DNA of 64,000 nucleotides from Mucilaginibacter sp. UR6-11 (GCF_020880695.1 NZ_JAJIWO010000001.1:930001-994000); one strand, 5' to 3'; positions 8,951-19,578 are shown, numbered from the stretch's first letter. The notes: generated by a model from the letters alone, not told the origin. Program-made: numbers and translations.

Positions 8951-10864
8951 TTATTTGCTGTCGTCTTTTACTTCTTCAAAGTCAACGTCAGTTACCGTGT
9001 CAGAGTGGTCTTGCGGACCGGCTCCCGGTGCGCCTGCATCTCCTGCCGGCTGGCCACCTTCTGCAGATGCTTTGTACATCTCTTCAGAAGCTGCTGTCCA
9101 GGCAGTGTTTAACTCAGCCTGAGCTACATCAATATCAGCAAGGTTTTTAGAAGCATAAGCAGCTTTTAATTTTGTTAAACCTTCTTCAATAGGTGCTTTT
9201 TTGTCAGCCGGTAGTTTATCACCAAACTCTTTCAGTTGTTTTTCGGTGCTAAAGATCAAAGCGTCAGCGCTGTTCAGTTTTTCAACTTCTTCTTTTGCCG
9301 CTTTGTCAGCATCAGCGTTAGCTTCCGCTTCGTCCTTCATTTTCTTGATCTCGGCATCGGTTAAACCAGATGATGCTTCAATACGGATCTTTTGCTCTTT
9401 ACCGGTAGCTTTATCTTTAGCCGATACGTGTAATATACCGTTGGCATCGATATCAAAGGTTACCTCAACCTGTGGTACACCACGTGGCGCAGGTGGCAAT
9501 CCGTCTAAGTGGAAACGGCCAATGGTACGGTTACCTTGTGCCATAGGGCGCTCACCTTGTAAGATATGGATCTCAACAGATGGCTGGTTATCAGACGCGG
9601 TTGAGAATGTCTCAGATTTTTTTGTCGGGATAGTTGTGTTTGACTCGATCAACCGGGTCATTACACCACCCATAGTTTCAATACCTAATGATAGTGGGGT
9701 AACGTCTAACAACAATACATCCTTCACTTCACCTGTCAATACACCACCTTGTATAGCGGCACCGATAGCAACAACTTCATCAGGGTTAACACCTTTTGAT
9801 GGTGCTTTACCGAAGAATTTTTGTACGGCATCCTGTATAGCAGGGATACGTGTAGAACCACCTACCAAAATAACCTCGTCGATATCTGATGTGCTGTAAC
9901 CTGCATTTTTCAAAGCAGTTTTACAAGGCTCGATAGTCCGTTTGATCAGGCTGTCAGCCAATTGCTCAAACTTGGCACGGGTTAAAGTTTTCACCAGGTG
10001 CTTAGGCATGCCATCAGCAGCAGTGATATATGGTAAGTTAATTTCTGTTTGCGGAGAGCTTGATAATTCAATTTTAGCTTTCTCTGCAGATTCTTTTAAA
10101 CGTTGCAAAGCCATTGGATCCTTACGCAGATCAACACCTTCGTCAGATTTAAATTCGTCTGCCATCCAGTCGATAATTACCTGGTCAAAGTCATCACCAC
10201 CTAAGTGTGTATCACCATCAGTTGATTTTACTTCGAACACGCCATCACCTAATTCAAGGATTGACACGTCATGCGTACCACCACCGCAATCAAATACGGC
10301 AATTTTCATGTCTTTGTGTGCTTTGTCCAAACCATAAGCAAGGGCAGCAGCAGTAGGCTCATTAATGATACGACGTACTTTTAAACCTGCAATTTCACCG
10401 GCTTCTTTGGTAGCCTGGCGTTGTGCATCATTAAAGTAAGCCGGTACGGTAATAACCGCTTCAGTAACTTCATGGCCCAAAAAGTCTTCAGCCGTTTTCT
10501 TCATTTTTTGAAGGATCATTGCTGAGATTTCCTGTGGCGTGTATTTACGGTCGCCGATTTCAACACGAGGTGTGTTGTTATCGCCTTTTACTACCGTATA
10601 AGGCATGCGGGCCGCTTCTTTAGTAACCTCGTTAAACTGGTTACCCATGAAGCGTTTAATAGATGAAATAGTTTTTGTAGGATTGGTAATAGCCTGACGT
10701 TTTGCAGGATCTCCTACTTTACGCTCGCCGTTGTCGATAAAAGCTACTACTGACGGCGTAGTACGTTTTCCCTCGCTGTTTGCTATAACTACAGGTTCAT
10801 TACCTTCCATTACAGCTACGCAGGAGTTTGTGGTTCCTAAGTCGATTCCGATTATTTTAGACAT
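8951..10864 (-). CDS. dnaK: Chaperone protein DnaK (Hsp70)
   Basis: A 637-residue Hsp70. It has the N-terminal ATPase signature [16 protein letters not shown], the phosphate motif [13 protein letters not shown] (about 195) and the third signature [13 protein letters not shown] (about 335). The substrate-binding domain follows (about 390-500), and the C-terminus is acidic, ending [10 protein letters not shown], as in EEVD-like tails. It folds nascent and stress-denatured proteins with DnaJ and GrpE in the cytoplasm; those partners are not adjacent here. The phosphate motif carries Cys and His where many bacteria have Leu and Phe; I take this as a lineage variant. Confidence 0.97.
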   Translation of the reverse strand: MSKIIGIDLGTTNSCVAVMEGNEPVVIANSEGKRTTPSVVAFIDNGERKVGDPAKRQAITNPTKTISSIKRFMGNQFNEVTKEAARMPYTVVKGDNNTPRVEIGDRKYTPQEISAMILQKMKKTAEDFLGHEVTEAVITVPAYFNDAQRQATKEAGEIAGLKVRRIINEPTAAALAYGLDKAHKDMKIAVFDCGGGTHDVSILELGDGVFEVKSTDGDTHLGGDDFDQVIIDWMADEFKSDEGVDLRKDPMALQRLKESAEKAKIELSSSPQTEINLPYITAADGMPKHLVKTLTRAKFEQLADSLIKRTIEPCKTALKNAGYSTSDIDEVILVGGSTRIPAIQDAVQKFFGKAPSKGVNPDEVVAIGAAIQGGVLTGEVKDVLLLDVTPLSLGIETMGGVMTRLIESNTTIPTKKSETFSTASDNQPSVEIHILQGERPMAQGNRTIGRFHLDGLPPAPRGVPQVEVTFDIDANGILHVSAKDKATGKEQKIRIEASSGLTDAEIKKMKDEAEANADADKAAKEEVEKLNSADALIFSTEKQLKEFGDKLPADKKAPIEEGLTKLKAAYASKNLADIDVAQAELNTAWTAASEEMYKASAEGGQPAGDAGAPGAGPQDHSDTVTDVDFEEVKDDSK

Positions 10865-10908
10865 ATGATTATTTATTTCTTGATTGTTTTGTTTACTACT
10901 ACCTGTTT

Positions 10909-10925
10909 AACAATGGTTGTGCCAA
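10909..10925 (-). promoter_or_regulatory. Possible sigma-54-like promoter element upstream of dnaK
   Basis: On the minus strand TTGGCAC, five bases, TTGTT. This resembles the -24/-12 sigma-54 pattern TTGGCACG-N4-TTGCW but has GT where the -12 GC is normally required. It lies 45 bases before the ATG. No good TAnnTTTG box is seen in the same stretch. Treat as tentative. Confidence 0.25.
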
Positions 10926-11034
10926 TTTGGGTTTGGCAGAATTATTAGGTAAAAAGGTGAAAGGGAAAAGGTGAAAGGTATATTTCAGTCAGAATGCTGT
11001 CTGATTATGGTGACAGGTTGGCAGAAAACATCAT

Positions 11035-11218
11035 GTAGAGACGCAATATTTTGCGTCTCAGTGCAGAATCATTTATTCACGTAGAGACGCAATATTTTGC
11101 GTCTCAGTGCACAATCATTTATATTCACGTAGAGACGCAATATTTTGCGTCTCTATGCCCAATCATTTATTCATGTAGAGACGCAATATTTTGCGTCTCA
11201 GTGCAGAATCATTTATAT
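11035..11218. repeat. Tandem REP array upstream of the RAYT gene (4 units)
   Basis: Four copies of a 22-base palindrome, GAGACGCAA, TATT, TTGCGTCTC, begin at 11038, 11084, 11132 and 11178, so the period is 46-48 bases. Spacers are near-identical (GTGCAGAATCATTTATTCAC and variants). The last unit ends just before the ATG of the transposase gene. Further copies lie inside and after that gene and at 45862-45962. Confidence 0.9.
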
Positions 11219-11225
11219 TCAACAT

Positions 11226-11777
11226 ATGGATGATAAATACAGAGGCGAATACCGCATTTCCACGGCAAGATTGTCAAATTGGGATTATGGCTCACACGGC
11301 CTGTATTATATTACCATTTGCACAAAAGATCGAACCCATTATTTTGGAGAAATAACATCTTCCCCGGAGACGCAAAATATTGCGTCTCTACATCAAACGT
11401 TAATTGGAGAAGTTGCCTATAACAATTGGTTAGATATACCCAATCACTTTTCATTTATTGAATTAGACGAATTTGTAATAATGCCTGATCATATTCACGG
11501 TATACTATTTATTAATAAACCTGACAAAGAATTTTGGGACATAAATAAATTCGGCGTACAAAGCCAAAACCTGGCATCTGTTATTCGTGGATATAAAGCA
11601 TCTGTAAAAACTTATGCAACTATAAACAGAATTGAATTTAACTGGCAACCCCGGTACTATGACCGTGTTATTCAAAACGAAAAGGAATATTCAAACATCC
11701 GCAACTATATTTTTAACAACCCTGAGCAATGGTTATTAAATGGAAATAATGAGGATAATTTTTACAACCTGCAATGA
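11226..11777 (+). CDS. REP-associated tyrosine transposase (RAYT, Y1/HUH family)
   Basis: A 183-residue protein with the IS200-like single-strand nuclease fold. The HUH metal pair is in EFVIMPDHIHGILF (about residues 80-93). The C-terminal segment IRNYIFNNPEQW carries the candidate catalytic tyrosine. RAYTs cut and join single-stranded REP hairpins and are thought to spread them. I start at the ATG at 11226 because upstream codons fall in the REP array. Uniquely informative is the segment at 11367-11388: a perfect REP palindrome sits inside the reading frame and encodes part of a variable loop (ETQNIAS). Partial REP units flank the stop codon. Confidence 0.85.
   Translation: MDDKYRGEYRISTARLSNWDYGSHGLYYITICTKDRTHYFGEITSSPETQNIASLHQTLIGEVAYNNWLDIPNHFSFIELDEFVIMPDHIHGILFINKPDKEFWDINKFGVQSQNLASVIRGYKASVKTYATINRIEFNWQPRYYDRVIQNEKEYSNIRNYIFNNPEQWLLNGNNEDNFYNLQ
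11367..11388. repeat. REP palindrome within the RAYT coding sequence
   Basis: GAGACGCAA, AATA, TTGCGTCTC on the plus strand, the same palindrome as the flanking array. It keeps the reading frame open. Confidence 0.9.
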
Positions 11778-11841
11778 GACGCACCATATTGCAATAAGAC
11801 GCAAATCCTGCAATGAGACGCAAAATATTGCGTCTCTACAT
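11774..11841. repeat. REP copies downstream of the RAYT gene
   Basis: Two degenerate half units (GAGACGCACCATATTGCA and AAGACGCAAATCCTGCA) are followed by a perfect palindrome at 11815-11836. Confidence 0.85.
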
Positions 11842-11854
11842 CATTATTCACAAA

Positions 11855-11885
11855 AAAAGCCCCGCTCAAATTGAGCGGGGCTTTT
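11855..11885 (-). terminator. Terminator of the S10-spc-alpha operon
   Basis: On the minus strand AAAAGCCCCGCTCAA, a short loop, TTGAGCGGGGCTTTT with a T-run after it. It lies about 23 bases beyond the rplQ stop codon and between rplQ and the converging RAYT gene. Confidence 0.9.
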
Positions 11886-11907
11886 CTATTTCTAAAAGAG
11901 AAATTAA

Positions 11908-12555
11908 TTATTCTCCTTTTTCTGCGTTTTCTTCGCCTGCAGCTGGTGCTTCAGGAGCTTCTTCAACAGCTGGTGCTGCTTCTGCTGCTGCCGGGGCTTC
12001 AACTGCTGCCTCAGCAACCGGTGCTTCTGCAACCGGTGCTTCTGCTACTGCTTCAACTGGTGCTTCTGCAACTGGTGCCTCATCAGCCGGAGTTACCGCA
12101 GCGCTTGCCGCAGGTGCGTCAGCTTTTGCTTTGCCGGCTCCGCCACGACGACGTGTTGTTTTCTTAGCAGCTTGTGCAGCGTCAGTACCGTATACGGTGT
12201 TATAATCAACTAACTCGATGATTGCCATTTCAGCGTTATCGCCTAAACGATTTTCTAATTTAACAATCCTGGTGTAACCACCCGGGCGGTTAGCAATTTT
12301 TTCAGCAATTTCGCGGAAAAGGATAGTTGTTGCTTCTTTGTCCTGCAGGTAGCTAAATACTGTACGACGTGAGTGTGTAGTATCGTCTTTACCTTTTGTA
12401 AGGATTGGTTCTACATAAACGCGTAAAGCTTTTGCTTTAGCTAATGTTGTAGTGATGCGCTTGTGTAAAATAAGCGAGGTAGCCATGTTGCTCAACATCG
12501 CCTTACGGTGACTGGTTGTGCGGCCTAAGTGGTTGTGTTTTTTACCGTGTCTCAT
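11908..12555 (-). CDS. rplQ: Large ribosomal subunit protein bL17 with long C-terminal extension
   Basis: The N-terminal 120 residues are bL17 (opening [20 protein letters not shown]), which lines the peptide exit region of the 50S subunit. The usual bL17 is about 120-130 residues; here 215 are encoded. From about residue 145 the chain is a low-complexity Ala/Pro/Glu/Val tail with repeats of the form [10 protein letters not shown]. It is the last gene of the alpha part of the operon, after rpoA, and is followed by the operon terminator. Confidence 0.95.
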   Translation of the reverse strand: MRHGKKHNHLGRTTSHRKAMLSNMATSLILHKRITTTLAKAKALRVYVEPILTKGKDDTTHSRRTVFSYLQDKEATTILFREIAEKIANRPGGYTRIVKLENRLGDNAEMAIIELVDYNTVYGTDAAQAAKKTTRRRGGAGKAKADAPAASAAVTPADEAPVAEAPVEAVAEAPVAEAPVAEAAVEAPAAAEAAPAVEEAPEAPAAGEENAEKGE

Positions 12556-12697
12556 TGTTTTGTTGTTTGTGGCACGTGCATACCGTTGGGCGGCTTCTCA
12601 GTCAAGCCCGCGGAATTATGCAAATACTCCGTTAAAAATTTGTGTTTGGAGTTAGCAAGATCGCCTTGCTGTAACTACTCTTTTTGTATAAATGAAA

Positions 12698-12732
12698 AGA
12701 GGTTAAAGACTATTAACTAATCTCTAACCTCT
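12698..12732 (-). repeat. Inverted repeat in the rpoA-rplQ gap
   Basis: AGAGGTTA and TAACCTCT arms, 8 bp, with a 19-base loop made of CTAATC-type words. The 187-base gap 12556-12742 otherwise holds no recognisable gene. It may be an intra-operon processing or attenuation hairpin. Confidence 0.45.
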
Positions 12733-12742
12733 AATCACTAAA

Positions 12743-13735
12743 TTATTCTTCGTCTAATTTAAATTTTGACAAGTTCATGCCAAAAGATAAACCTTTTGAT
12801 TTTACCAGGTCCTGAATTTCAGTCAATGATTTTTTACCAAAGTTTCTGAATTTCAACATATCTGCTACGTCATATGATACCAGGTCAGCCAGGCTGCGGA
12901 TATCAGCTGCTTTTAAGCAGTTTAATGCACGTACTGAAAGGTCAAGATCAACCAATTCAGTTTTAAGGATTTTACGCATATGTAAAATTTCCTCGTCAAC
13001 TTCTTTAGTTTCTTCTTTGGCCTGCGCCTCTAACATCATGTTCTCGTCGCTAAATAACATAAAGTGCTGGATCAGGATCTTAGCAGCTTCTTTTAACGCG
13101 TCTTCCGGATGGATTGAACCGTCTGTAGCAATATCCAATACCAATTTCTCGTAATCGGTTTTTTGCTCTACACGATAGTTTTCAATAGTGTATTTTACGT
13201 TTTTGATTGGCGTGTAAATAGAGTCAATAGCTATTACACCAACATTCGCATCCGGATTTTTATTTTCTTCGCTTGCTACGTAACCACGGCCTTTGTTGAT
13301 CGTGAATTCAATTTCAAGCGTTACTGATGAATCCATGTTGCAGATAACCAAATCAGGATTTAAAACTGTAAAGTTATTTGAGAACTTAGTTATATCACCA
13401 GCATTAAAAGTATCCTGACCATTGATGATCACGAAAACTTTTTCACTGTCGCCAGACTCACCTGTCTTTTTAAACCTAACTTGTTTTAAGTTTAATATGA
13501 TCTCGGTAACGTCTTCAACAACTCCTTTTATAGTTGAAAACTCATGCATTACGCCTGAGAAACGTACAGAAGTAATTGCATAACCTTCAAGCGATGAAAG
13601 TAATATACGACGTAGCGCATTACCAATGGTTACGCCAAAGCCTGGTTCTAACGGACGAAATTCAAACGTTCCCTCAAAATCAGTAGACTTTTGCATGATA
13701 ACCTTGTCTGGTTTCTGAAATGCTAATATTGCCAT
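12743..13735 (-). CDS. rpoA: DNA-directed RNA polymerase subunit alpha
   Basis: A 330-residue alpha subunit. The N-terminal dimerisation domain includes [18 protein letters not shown] (about 38-55). The C-terminal domain has the helix-hairpin-helix [19 protein letters not shown] and [12 protein letters not shown], which contacts upstream DNA and activators. It assembles the core polymerase. It lies between rpsD and rplQ, the usual alpha-operon place. Confidence 0.97.
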   Translation of the reverse strand: MAILAFQKPDKVIMQKSTDFEGTFEFRPLEPGFGVTIGNALRRILLSSLEGYAITSVRFSGVMHEFSTIKGVVEDVTEIILNLKQVRFKKTGESGDSEKVFVIINGQDTFNAGDITKFSNNFTVLNPDLVICNMDSSVTLEIEFTINKGRGYVASEENKNPDANVGVIAIDSIYTPIKNVKYTIENYRVEQKTDYEKLVLDIATDGSIHPEDALKEAAKILIQHFMLFSDENMMLEAQAKEETKEVDEEILHMRKILKTELVDLDLSVRALNCLKAADIRSLADLVSYDVADMLKFRNFGKKSLTEIQDLVKSKGLSFGMNLSKFKLDEE

Positions 13736-13831
13736 TTATATCCTTTATTTATTGTTTACTTAATTGGACTGATTTAAACCACGAAAATGGTTGACATAAT
13801 ATGCCAACCACTATTCGTGTTATTATCGTTA

Positions 13832-14440
13832 TTATTTTGAGTATAACTCGACGATCAGATTTTCCTTGATATTTTCAGGAATCTCGTCACGGTTTGGATA
13901 GTTAAGGAATTTACCTGATAAGGTATTAGCATCCCATTCTAACCAGCTATATTTGTTTACTTTACGGCCGGCTACTGAAGTAGTGATAGCCTCTAAAGTT
14001 TTTGATTTTTCACGCACTGCGATAACGTCGCCGGCTTTAACCTGGTAAGAAGCAATGTTTACTACTTCGCCGTTAACGGTGATATGTTTGTGGCCAACTA
14101 ACTGACGGGCACCTGAACGAGTAGGAGCGATACCTAAACGGTATACAGCATTGTCTAAACGGGCCTCTAAAAATTTCAATAAGTTTTCGCCGGTGATGCC
14201 TTCTTTAGCAGAAGCACGGTGAAACAGGTTTTCGAACTGACGCTCTAATACACCATAAGTGTATTTAACTTTTTGTTTCTCCATTAACTGTACCGCGTAC
14301 TCAGATTGCTTTCCTCTTCTTTTAGAAGCACCGTGCATTCCGGGTGGGTAGTTTTTTCTTTCTAACGCTTTATCCGGACCGAAGATCGGCTCGCGGAACC
14401 TACGCGCAATTTTTGATTTGGGGCCTGTGTATCTTGCCAT
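13832..14440 (-). CDS. rpsD: Small ribosomal subunit protein uS4
   Basis: A 202-residue uS4 with the N-terminal [13 protein letters not shown] and the S4 RNA-binding domain from about 93 to 155 ([20 protein letters not shown]). It binds 16S rRNA early in 30S assembly. It lacks the N-terminal zinc cysteines, which is the common zinc-free form. It follows rpsK and precedes rpoA after 96 bases. Confidence 0.96.
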   Translation of the reverse strand: MARYTGPKSKIARRFREPIFGPDKALERKNYPPGMHGASKRRGKQSEYAVQLMEKQKVKYTYGVLERQFENLFHRASAKEGITGENLLKFLEARLDNAVYRLGIAPTRSGARQLVGHKHITVNGEVVNIASYQVKAGDVIAVREKSKTLEAITTSVAGRKVNKYSWLEWDANTLSGKFLNYPNRDEIPENIKENLIVELYSK

Positions 14441-14512
14441 TGTTTGTTTGTTTTAAAGTATCATGCAACCTGCAGCTGCTGAATCTTAGCTTTAAAAATC
14501 TGTGAATTATTA

Positions 14513-14902
14513 TTAAACTCTTCTTCTTTTGGAAGGACGACATCCGTTGTGCGGAAGCGGGGTGATATCTTTTATGGTAGTTACCTCAATACCGGTAGTT
14601 TGCAAAGTACGGATAGCTGATTCACGACCAGAACCCGGGCCTTTAACAAATACCTCTACTTTACGTAAACCTAAGTCATAAGCAGCTTTACCGCAATCGG
14701 CAGCAGCCTGACCGGCAGCGTAAGGAGTGTTCTTTTTAGAACCTTTAAAACCCATTTTACCTGCAGACGACCATGATACAGCCTGTCCGCTTTTGTTGGT
14801 AAGGGTAATAATGATATTGTTAAAAGTTGCGTTGATGTGTGCTTCGCCTACGGCTTCAACAATTACAACGCGCTTTTTGGTAACTTTTTTACTTTTAGCC
14901 AT
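14513..14902 (-). CDS. rpsK: Small ribosomal subunit protein uS11
   Basis: A 129-residue uS11 with the family segments [16 protein letters not shown] and [15 protein letters not shown], ending in the basic [10 protein letters not shown] tail. It sits on the 30S platform near the mRNA exit. It lies between rpsM and rpsD. Confidence 0.97.
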   Translation of the reverse strand: MAKSKKVTKKRVVIVEAVGEAHINATFNNIIITLTNKSGQAVSWSSAGKMGFKGSKKNTPYAAGQAAADCGKAAYDLGLRKVEVFVKGPGSGRESAIRTLQTTGIEVTTIKDITPLPHNGCRPSKRRRV

Positions 14903-15038
14903 TTTTCTTTTTTAATTATTGATTTAATGAATTACTGGATTACTGAATAATCCGGACCCATCAATCTTTTTAATTTTATTTTATTCCTAATGATTTAAAG
15001 CTTCAACTAATCTCTGCTCGCTAATCACTAATCAACTA

Positions 15039-15416
15039 TTATTTAGTAGCTTTCTTTTTGTTAGCAACTGTTTTACGTTTTCCTTTACGGGTACGTGAGT
15101 TGTTTTTAGTACGCTGACCACGCAGAGGCAAGCCTTTACGGTGACGGGTACCACGATAGCAACCAATATCCATTAAACGTTTGATGTTTAACTGCACTTC
15201 TGAACGCAGCGCACCTTCAACTTTAATTTCGTCGTTGATGATACCACGGATCAAAGCTAACTGATCGTCATTCCAATCCTGTACTTTAATGTTAAAGTCA
15301 ATACCGGCTTTAGTCAAAATCTCCTGAGATTTTGAGCGGCCTATTCCGTAGATATAGGTTAACCCTATTTCTCCTCTTTTATTCTTTGGTAAATCAATAC
15401 CTGAAATCCTTGCCAT
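15039..15416 (-). CDS. rpsM: Small ribosomal subunit protein uS13
   Basis: A 125-residue uS13: it opens [20 protein letters not shown] and contains the signature [18 protein letters not shown], with a lysine-rich tail. It is in the head of the 30S and contacts P-site tRNA and the 50S bridge. The following gap to rpsK (136 bases) has CTAATC/CTAATG-type words and no gene. Confidence 0.97.
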   Translation of the reverse strand: MARISGIDLPKNKRGEIGLTYIYGIGRSKSQEILTKAGIDFNIKVQDWNDDQLALIRGIINDEIKVEGALRSEVQLNIKRLMDIGCYRGTRHRKGLPLRGQRTKNNSRTRKGKRKTVANKKKATK

Positions 15417-15486
15417 ATTTGTTTTTGTTTTTTAAGTAAGACCGAACGGCGGGCCACCGTTGTGCGGATCATTACAATGTCTTTAA

Positions 15487-15603
15487 TTATCCCTGACGCT
15501 GTTTGAACTTTGGATTCTTTTTGTTTATCACGTAAAGTTTCCCGTTGCGACGGATGATCTTGCAATCAACGCTGCGTTTTTTAATGGATGCTCTAACTTT
15601 CAT
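15487..15603 (-). CDS. rpmJ: Large ribosomal subunit protein bL36
   Basis: A 38-residue protein beginning [19 protein letters not shown] and ending KFKQRQG. It has a single cysteine and no histidine ligand, so it is the zinc-free form of bL36. It lies between infA and rpsM, 9 bases after infA. Confidence 0.95.
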   Translation of the reverse strand: MKVRASIKKRSVDCKIIRRNGKLYVINKKNPKFKQRQG

Positions 15604-15612
15604 CTCTATTTG

Positions 15613-15831
15613 TTATTTATATCTGTACGTTATCCTACCCTTTGATAAATCGTAAGGGCTCATTTCCAATTTTACGCGGTCGCCAGGTAATATTTTGATA
15701 TAATGCATCCGCATTTTACCTGATATGTGCGCAATAATCTCATGACCATTTTCCAATTCAACCCTGAACATTGCGTTTGATAACGCTTCCCGAATTGTAC
15801 CGTCTTGTTCAATCGAAGATTGTTTTGCCAT
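15613..15831 (-). CDS. infA: Translation initiation factor IF-1
   Basis: A 72-residue single OB-fold protein ([33 protein letters not shown]). It binds the A site of the 30S during initiation. Its place between map and rpmJ is the usual one. Confidence 0.97.
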   Translation of the reverse strand: MAKQSSIEQDGTIREALSNAMFRVELENGHEIIAHISGKMRMHYIKILPGDRVKLEMSPYDLSKGRITYRYK

Positions 15832-15898
15832 ATTTTACTGATTATTACTTGATTATCCGCCCCTAAATCGGGACGCAAAATTAATAAAATATTTTTAA

Positions 15899-16687
15899 TT
15901 AATTATTTTTTTCTTTTAAAACATTATCAACATATTCAAATGATGATAAAATGTCGGCTTTACCCTTTTTAACAGCTACGGTGTGTTCATAATGGGCAGA
16001 TGCTTTACCATCAACGGTTGACACTGTCCAGCCGTCATCCCAAAACTTAACGCCTGCACGACCCGCATTAATCATTGGTTCGATGGCGATAACCATTCCT
16101 TCCTCTAATTTTATGCCTGATCCGCGACGGCCATAGTTTGGCACTTCGGGCTTTTCATGCAGCTTTAATCCCACTCCGTGGCCCACCAGCTCTTTCACTA
16201 CACCAAAACCATGCTTTTCGGCATGCTCCTGTACGGCGTAGCCTATATCGCCAATGCGGTTACCAACAACGGCCTTTTCAATCCCCAGGTCCAGACACTC
16301 GCGCGTTACCCGCATTAATGTTTTAACCTGTTCGCTTACCCCGCCAATGGCAAAGGTAAAAGCCGAGTCGCCAAAATATTTGTTTAGTATTACACCACAG
16401 TCAACCGATACCAGGTCGCCTTCCTTTAAAACATGGGTACCCGGGAAACCATGTACTACCTGGTCATTCAAGGAAATGCAAAGCGAGTAAGGGAAACCTC
16501 CGTAGTTTAAAAAGGCGGGGATCCCGCCATTGTCACGTATAAAGGTTTCAGCAAGTTTGTCTAATTCGATAGTCTTTACACCCGGTGCGATAACTTTCGC
16601 TATCTCTCCATGTGTTTTTGCCACAAGCATTGAGCTTAATCTGATCAGCTCTATCTCTTCGGCAGACTTATAATGAATTTTTGACAT
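15899..16687 (-). CDS. map: Type I methionine aminopeptidase
   Basis: A 262-residue enzyme with all five metal ligands visible in order: Asp in SVDCGV (about 97), Asp in FGDSAFTF (about 108), His in VGHGVGLKLHE (about 171), Glu in AIEPMINAG (about 204) and Glu in HYEHTVAV (about 235). It removes the initiator methionine from nascent proteins. It follows secY by 6 bases, so it is translated in the same operon. Confidence 0.96.
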   Translation of the reverse strand: MSKIHYKSAEEIELIRLSSMLVAKTHGEIAKVIAPGVKTIELDKLAETFIRDNGGIPAFLNYGGFPYSLCISLNDQVVHGFPGTHVLKEGDLVSVDCGVILNKYFGDSAFTFAIGGVSEQVKTLMRVTRECLDLGIEKAVVGNRIGDIGYAVQEHAEKHGFGVVKELVGHGVGLKLHEKPEVPNYGRRGSGIKLEEGMVIAIEPMINAGRAGVKFWDDGWTVSTVDGKASAHYEHTVAVKKGKADILSSFEYVDNVLKEKNN

Positions 16688-16693
16688 TCTTTA

Positions 16694-18034
16694 TTAAATT
16701 GCTGTCGGCGTTGTTCCGGCGGCAGCAGGTATTGATGTACGTCCGGTTATCCTGCCTGTTTTCATTAAGCCATCATAATGACGCATTAATAAATGGCTTT
16801 CTATCTGTTGCAATGTATCCAAAACTACACCTACAAGGATGATCAATGATGTACCACCAAAGAACCTTGCAAATAACGTATTAACACCTACCAGGTTTGC
16901 CAAGGCCGGTATAATAGCGATGATGGCTAAGAATATTGAACCCGGCAAAGTGATCTTCGATATAATATCATCAATATAGTTGGTTGTTGCCTCACCTGGT
17001 TTAACACCCGGTACAAAACCATTGTTCCTTTTCATATCCTCGGCCATTTGTTTCGGGTTAACCGTAATGGCTGTATAGAAGTAAGTAAACACTATAATTA
17101 ATATAGCAAACAATAAATTATGTAACCATGAATTATAGTTTGACAATGCTATCAATATACTGTTTGATGCAGCAGCAGGGAAAAATGACGCCAGGGTTGC
17201 CGGTATAAACATTAAAGCCTGTGCAAATATGATAGGCATTACACCCGCAGCATTTACCTTTAAAGGTATGTACTGACGCACGCCGCCATATTGTTTGTTA
17301 CCTACAATACGTTTTGCATACTGTACCGCAATTTTGCGGGTACCCTGTACAATCAATATCGTAAACATAACCACACCCAATAAAGCTACCAGCTCAACAA
17401 TAAATGTAATTAAGCCGCCGCTACCTGTTGTACGGTTTTGAAATTCTGCAACAAATGCACCTGGCAACTGGGCAATAATACCCACCATGATGATCAGCGA
17501 GATACCGTTACCGATACCTTTGTCGGTGATCTTCTCGCCTAACCACATTACAAATAATGTACCTGAGGTTAACACAAAAGTGTTCATGATAACAAACATT
17601 GGGTTAGCTATCAGCATTTCATCAGGCGTTACCTGCGACTTCAAATAAGCCGCAGCCTGTAAAGCCGTGATTAAAATGGTGAGATAACGTGTCCACTGGT
17701 TAATTTTATTACGGCCGCTTTCACCCTCTTTTTGCATTTTAGCAAAGTAAGGCACAGCAATACCCAATAACTGCATCACGATAGATGCAGAAATATAAGG
17801 CATAACACCTAATGCAAAAATAGAGACCCGTGAAAACGAACCTCCTGCAAACATATTTAATAGGCCAACTAATCCCTCTGCCTTGCCTTTGGATGCAATA
17901 GCATCGCTAACGCCCGGTAAACGGATGAAAGAACCTACACGATATATTAAAAGAAATAAGAGTGTGTTAATTATACGCACTCTTAGATCTTCGATTTTCC
18001 AGATATTGGATAATGTGGTGAAAAACTTCTTCAT
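16694..18034 (-). CDS. secY: Protein translocase subunit SecY
   Basis: A 446-residue integral membrane protein with ten hydrophobic segments. It has the SecY signatures GSFIRLPGVSDAIA, FALGVMPYISASIVMQLL near the N-terminus and NGFVPGVKPGEATTNYI in the sixth cytoplasmic loop. It forms the channel for protein export with SecE and SecG. It lies between rplO and map as in most bacteria. Confidence 0.97.
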   Translation of the reverse strand: MKKFFTTLSNIWKIEDLRVRIINTLLFLLIYRVGSFIRLPGVSDAIASKGKAEGLVGLLNMFAGGSFSRVSIFALGVMPYISASIVMQLLGIAVPYFAKMQKEGESGRNKINQWTRYLTILITALQAAAYLKSQVTPDEMLIANPMFVIMNTFVLTSGTLFVMWLGEKITDKGIGNGISLIIMVGIIAQLPGAFVAEFQNRTTGSGGLITFIVELVALLGVVMFTILIVQGTRKIAVQYAKRIVGNKQYGGVRQYIPLKVNAAGVMPIIFAQALMFIPATLASFFPAAASNSILIALSNYNSWLHNLLFAILIIVFTYFYTAITVNPKQMAEDMKRNNGFVPGVKPGEATTNYIDDIISKITLPGSIFLAIIAIIPALANLVGVNTLFARFFGGTSLIILVGVVLDTLQQIESHLLMRHYDGLMKTGRITGRTSIPAAAGTTPTAI

Positions 18035-18050
18035 TTGAAAGTTTATAGTT

Positions 18051-18497
18051 TTATAGCTTAACTATAGTACCACCGGCTGCTTCTATAGCTTTTTGCGCAG
18101 TAGCTGTAAATGCATGTGCAGTAACGTCTAATTTGGCTTTCAACTCGCCACGGCCCAGTATTTTTACCAGGGCGTTTTTTGACGCTAAACCATGCTCTTG
18201 TAAAGTAGCAAAGTCAATAGTTGAAAGTGTATATTTTTCAGTTAGTTCCTGCAAAACATCAAGGTTAACACCAACATACTCCACACGGTTAGGGTTTTTA
18301 AATCCTACCTTAGGAACACGGCGTTGCAAAGGCATTTGACCACCTTCAAAACCTATTTTAGTTTTTTTACCTGAACGTGAACCGGCACCTTTATGACCGC
18401 GGGTAGATGTACCACCACGGCCAGAACCTGTACCACGACCAATTCTTTTTCTATTTTTGGTTGAACCTTCTGCAGGTTTCAGATTACTTAAATTCAT
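18051..18497 (-). CDS. rplO: Large ribosomal subunit protein uL15
   Basis: A 148-residue uL15 with the glycine/arginine-rich N-terminus ([20 protein letters not shown]) and a globular C-terminal domain. It is a late 50S assembly protein. The start is 4 bases after the rpmD stop. Confidence 0.97.
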   Translation of the reverse strand: MNLSNLKPAEGSTKNRKRIGRGTGSGRGGTSTRGHKGAGSRSGKKTKIGFEGGQMPLQRRVPKVGFKNPNRVEYVGVNLDVLQELTEKYTLSTIDFATLQEHGLASKNALVKILGRGELKAKLDVTAHAFTATAQKAIEAAGGTIVKL

Positions 18498-18501
18498 GAT
18501 A

Positions 18502-18681
18502 TTAAATATTTTCTACAGCTACCAGGTGGTTAACTTTTCTAACCATACCTATAATAGCCGCATTGGCTTCAACTTCCACACTGTGGTTAATTTTCTTTAA
18601 GCCCAGTGCCTGCACTGTTCTTTTTTGGCGCTCGCTTCTATCGATCACGCTCTTAATCTGGGTAATTTTGATCTTCGCCAT
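18502..18681 (-). CDS. rpmD: Large ribosomal subunit protein uL30
   Basis: A 59-residue uL30, [20 protein letters not shown] at the start and a C-terminus of HLVAVENI. Four bases separate it from both neighbours rpsE and rplO. Confidence 0.95.
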   Translation of the reverse strand: MAKIKITQIKSVIDRSERQKRTVQALGLKKINHSVEVEANAAIIGMVRKVNHLVAVENI

Positions 18682-18685
18682 GATA

Positions 18686-19204
18686 TTATCCGTTAAAAAC
18701 TTTACCTAAACTAACTCCGCGGTGCTGAGCTACTGTATGCGCATCACGTAATTGTGATAATGCAGATACGGTTGCTTTAACCACGTTGTGCGGGTTTGAT
18801 GATCCTTTTGATTTTGCAAGTACGTTATGTACGCCTGCCGACTCTAATACCGCACGCATCGCACCACCGGCTATTACACCGGTACCGTTTGCTGCTGGTT
18901 TTAAGAATACAAAACCGCCAGAAAATTTACCTATTTGCTCATGAGGTATCGTGTTGTTGATAATCGGAACTTTTACCAAATTCTTTTTAGCATCATCAAT
19001 ACCTTTTGCAATAGCTTCTGTAACCTCTTTTGCTTTACCTAAACCGTAACCTACCACACCATTTTCGTCACCTACCACTACGATAGCTGAGAAGCTGAAT
19101 GTACGACCACCTTTAGTTACTTTGGCTACCCGCTGTATGCTTACCAAACGATCTTTTAATTCGATCTCGCTGGTTTTTACTCTTTTTATGTTGATTGTTG
19201 ACAT
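18686..19204 (-). CDS. rpsE: Small ribosomal subunit protein uS5
   Basis: A 172-residue uS5. The N-terminal double-stranded RNA-binding domain contains [20 protein letters not shown] and [16 protein letters not shown]. The C-terminal domain has [19 protein letters not shown]. It guards decoding accuracy at the mRNA entrance. Confidence 0.97.
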   Translation of the reverse strand: MSTINIKRVKTSEIELKDRLVSIQRVAKVTKGGRTFSFSAIVVVGDENGVVGYGLGKAKEVTEAIAKGIDDAKKNLVKVPIINNTIPHEQIGKFSGGFVFLKPAANGTGVIAGGAMRAVLESAGVHNVLAKSKGSSNPHNVVKATVSALSQLRDAHTVAQHRGVSLGKVFNG

Positions 19205-19216
19205 TTCTCTTTTCGA

Positions 19217-19573
19217 TTAAAAGTTTAACCCACCTTCACGTGCACCTTCGGCCAGTGATTTAACACGACCGTGATACAAGTATCCGTTCCTGTCAAAAAC
19301 TACATCCTTAATACCGGCTGCAATAGCTTTCTCGGCAACCAATTTGCCTACGGCTACTGATTGATCTGACTTGGTACCATCAGCAGTAAACTCTTTTGAT
19401 AAAGATGATGCTGATACAATAGTTTTTCCTGTTACATCGTCAATGATCTGCGCATAAATACCTTTATTGCTTCTGTACACTGACAAACGAGGACGGGTTG
19501 AAGAACCTGAAAGGCGCTTCCTGATTCCCATCTTTATTCTTTCTCTTCTTGATAATTTCGCTCTAGCTGCCAT
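19217..19573 (-). CDS. rplR: Large ribosomal subunit protein uL18
   Basis: A 118-residue uL18 that binds 5S rRNA. It has the basic N-terminus [33 protein letters not shown], and a C-terminus ending AREGGLNF. Confidence 0.97.
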   Translation of the reverse strand: MAARAKLSRRERIKMGIRKRLSGSSTRPRLSVYRSNKGIYAQIIDDVTGKTIVSASSLSKEFTADGTKSDQSVAVGKLVAEKAIAAGIKDVVFDRNGYLYHGRVKSLAEGAREGGLNF

Positions 19574-19578
19574 GACGA

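Noticed and set aside
9201..9899. A 232-codon plus-strand open frame within dnaK
   Set aside because: It lies wholly antisense to a clear dnaK; Ser/Ala-rich composition reflects the complementary codons of a conserved gene.
11035..11218. CRISPR-like array
   Set aside because: The repeats are 22-base palindromes and the spacers are near-identical to one another; no cas gene is present.
15365..15565. A longer 66-codon frame overlapping rpmJ
   Set aside because: The true gene is the 38-codon bL36 frame at 15487-15603 on the same strand.
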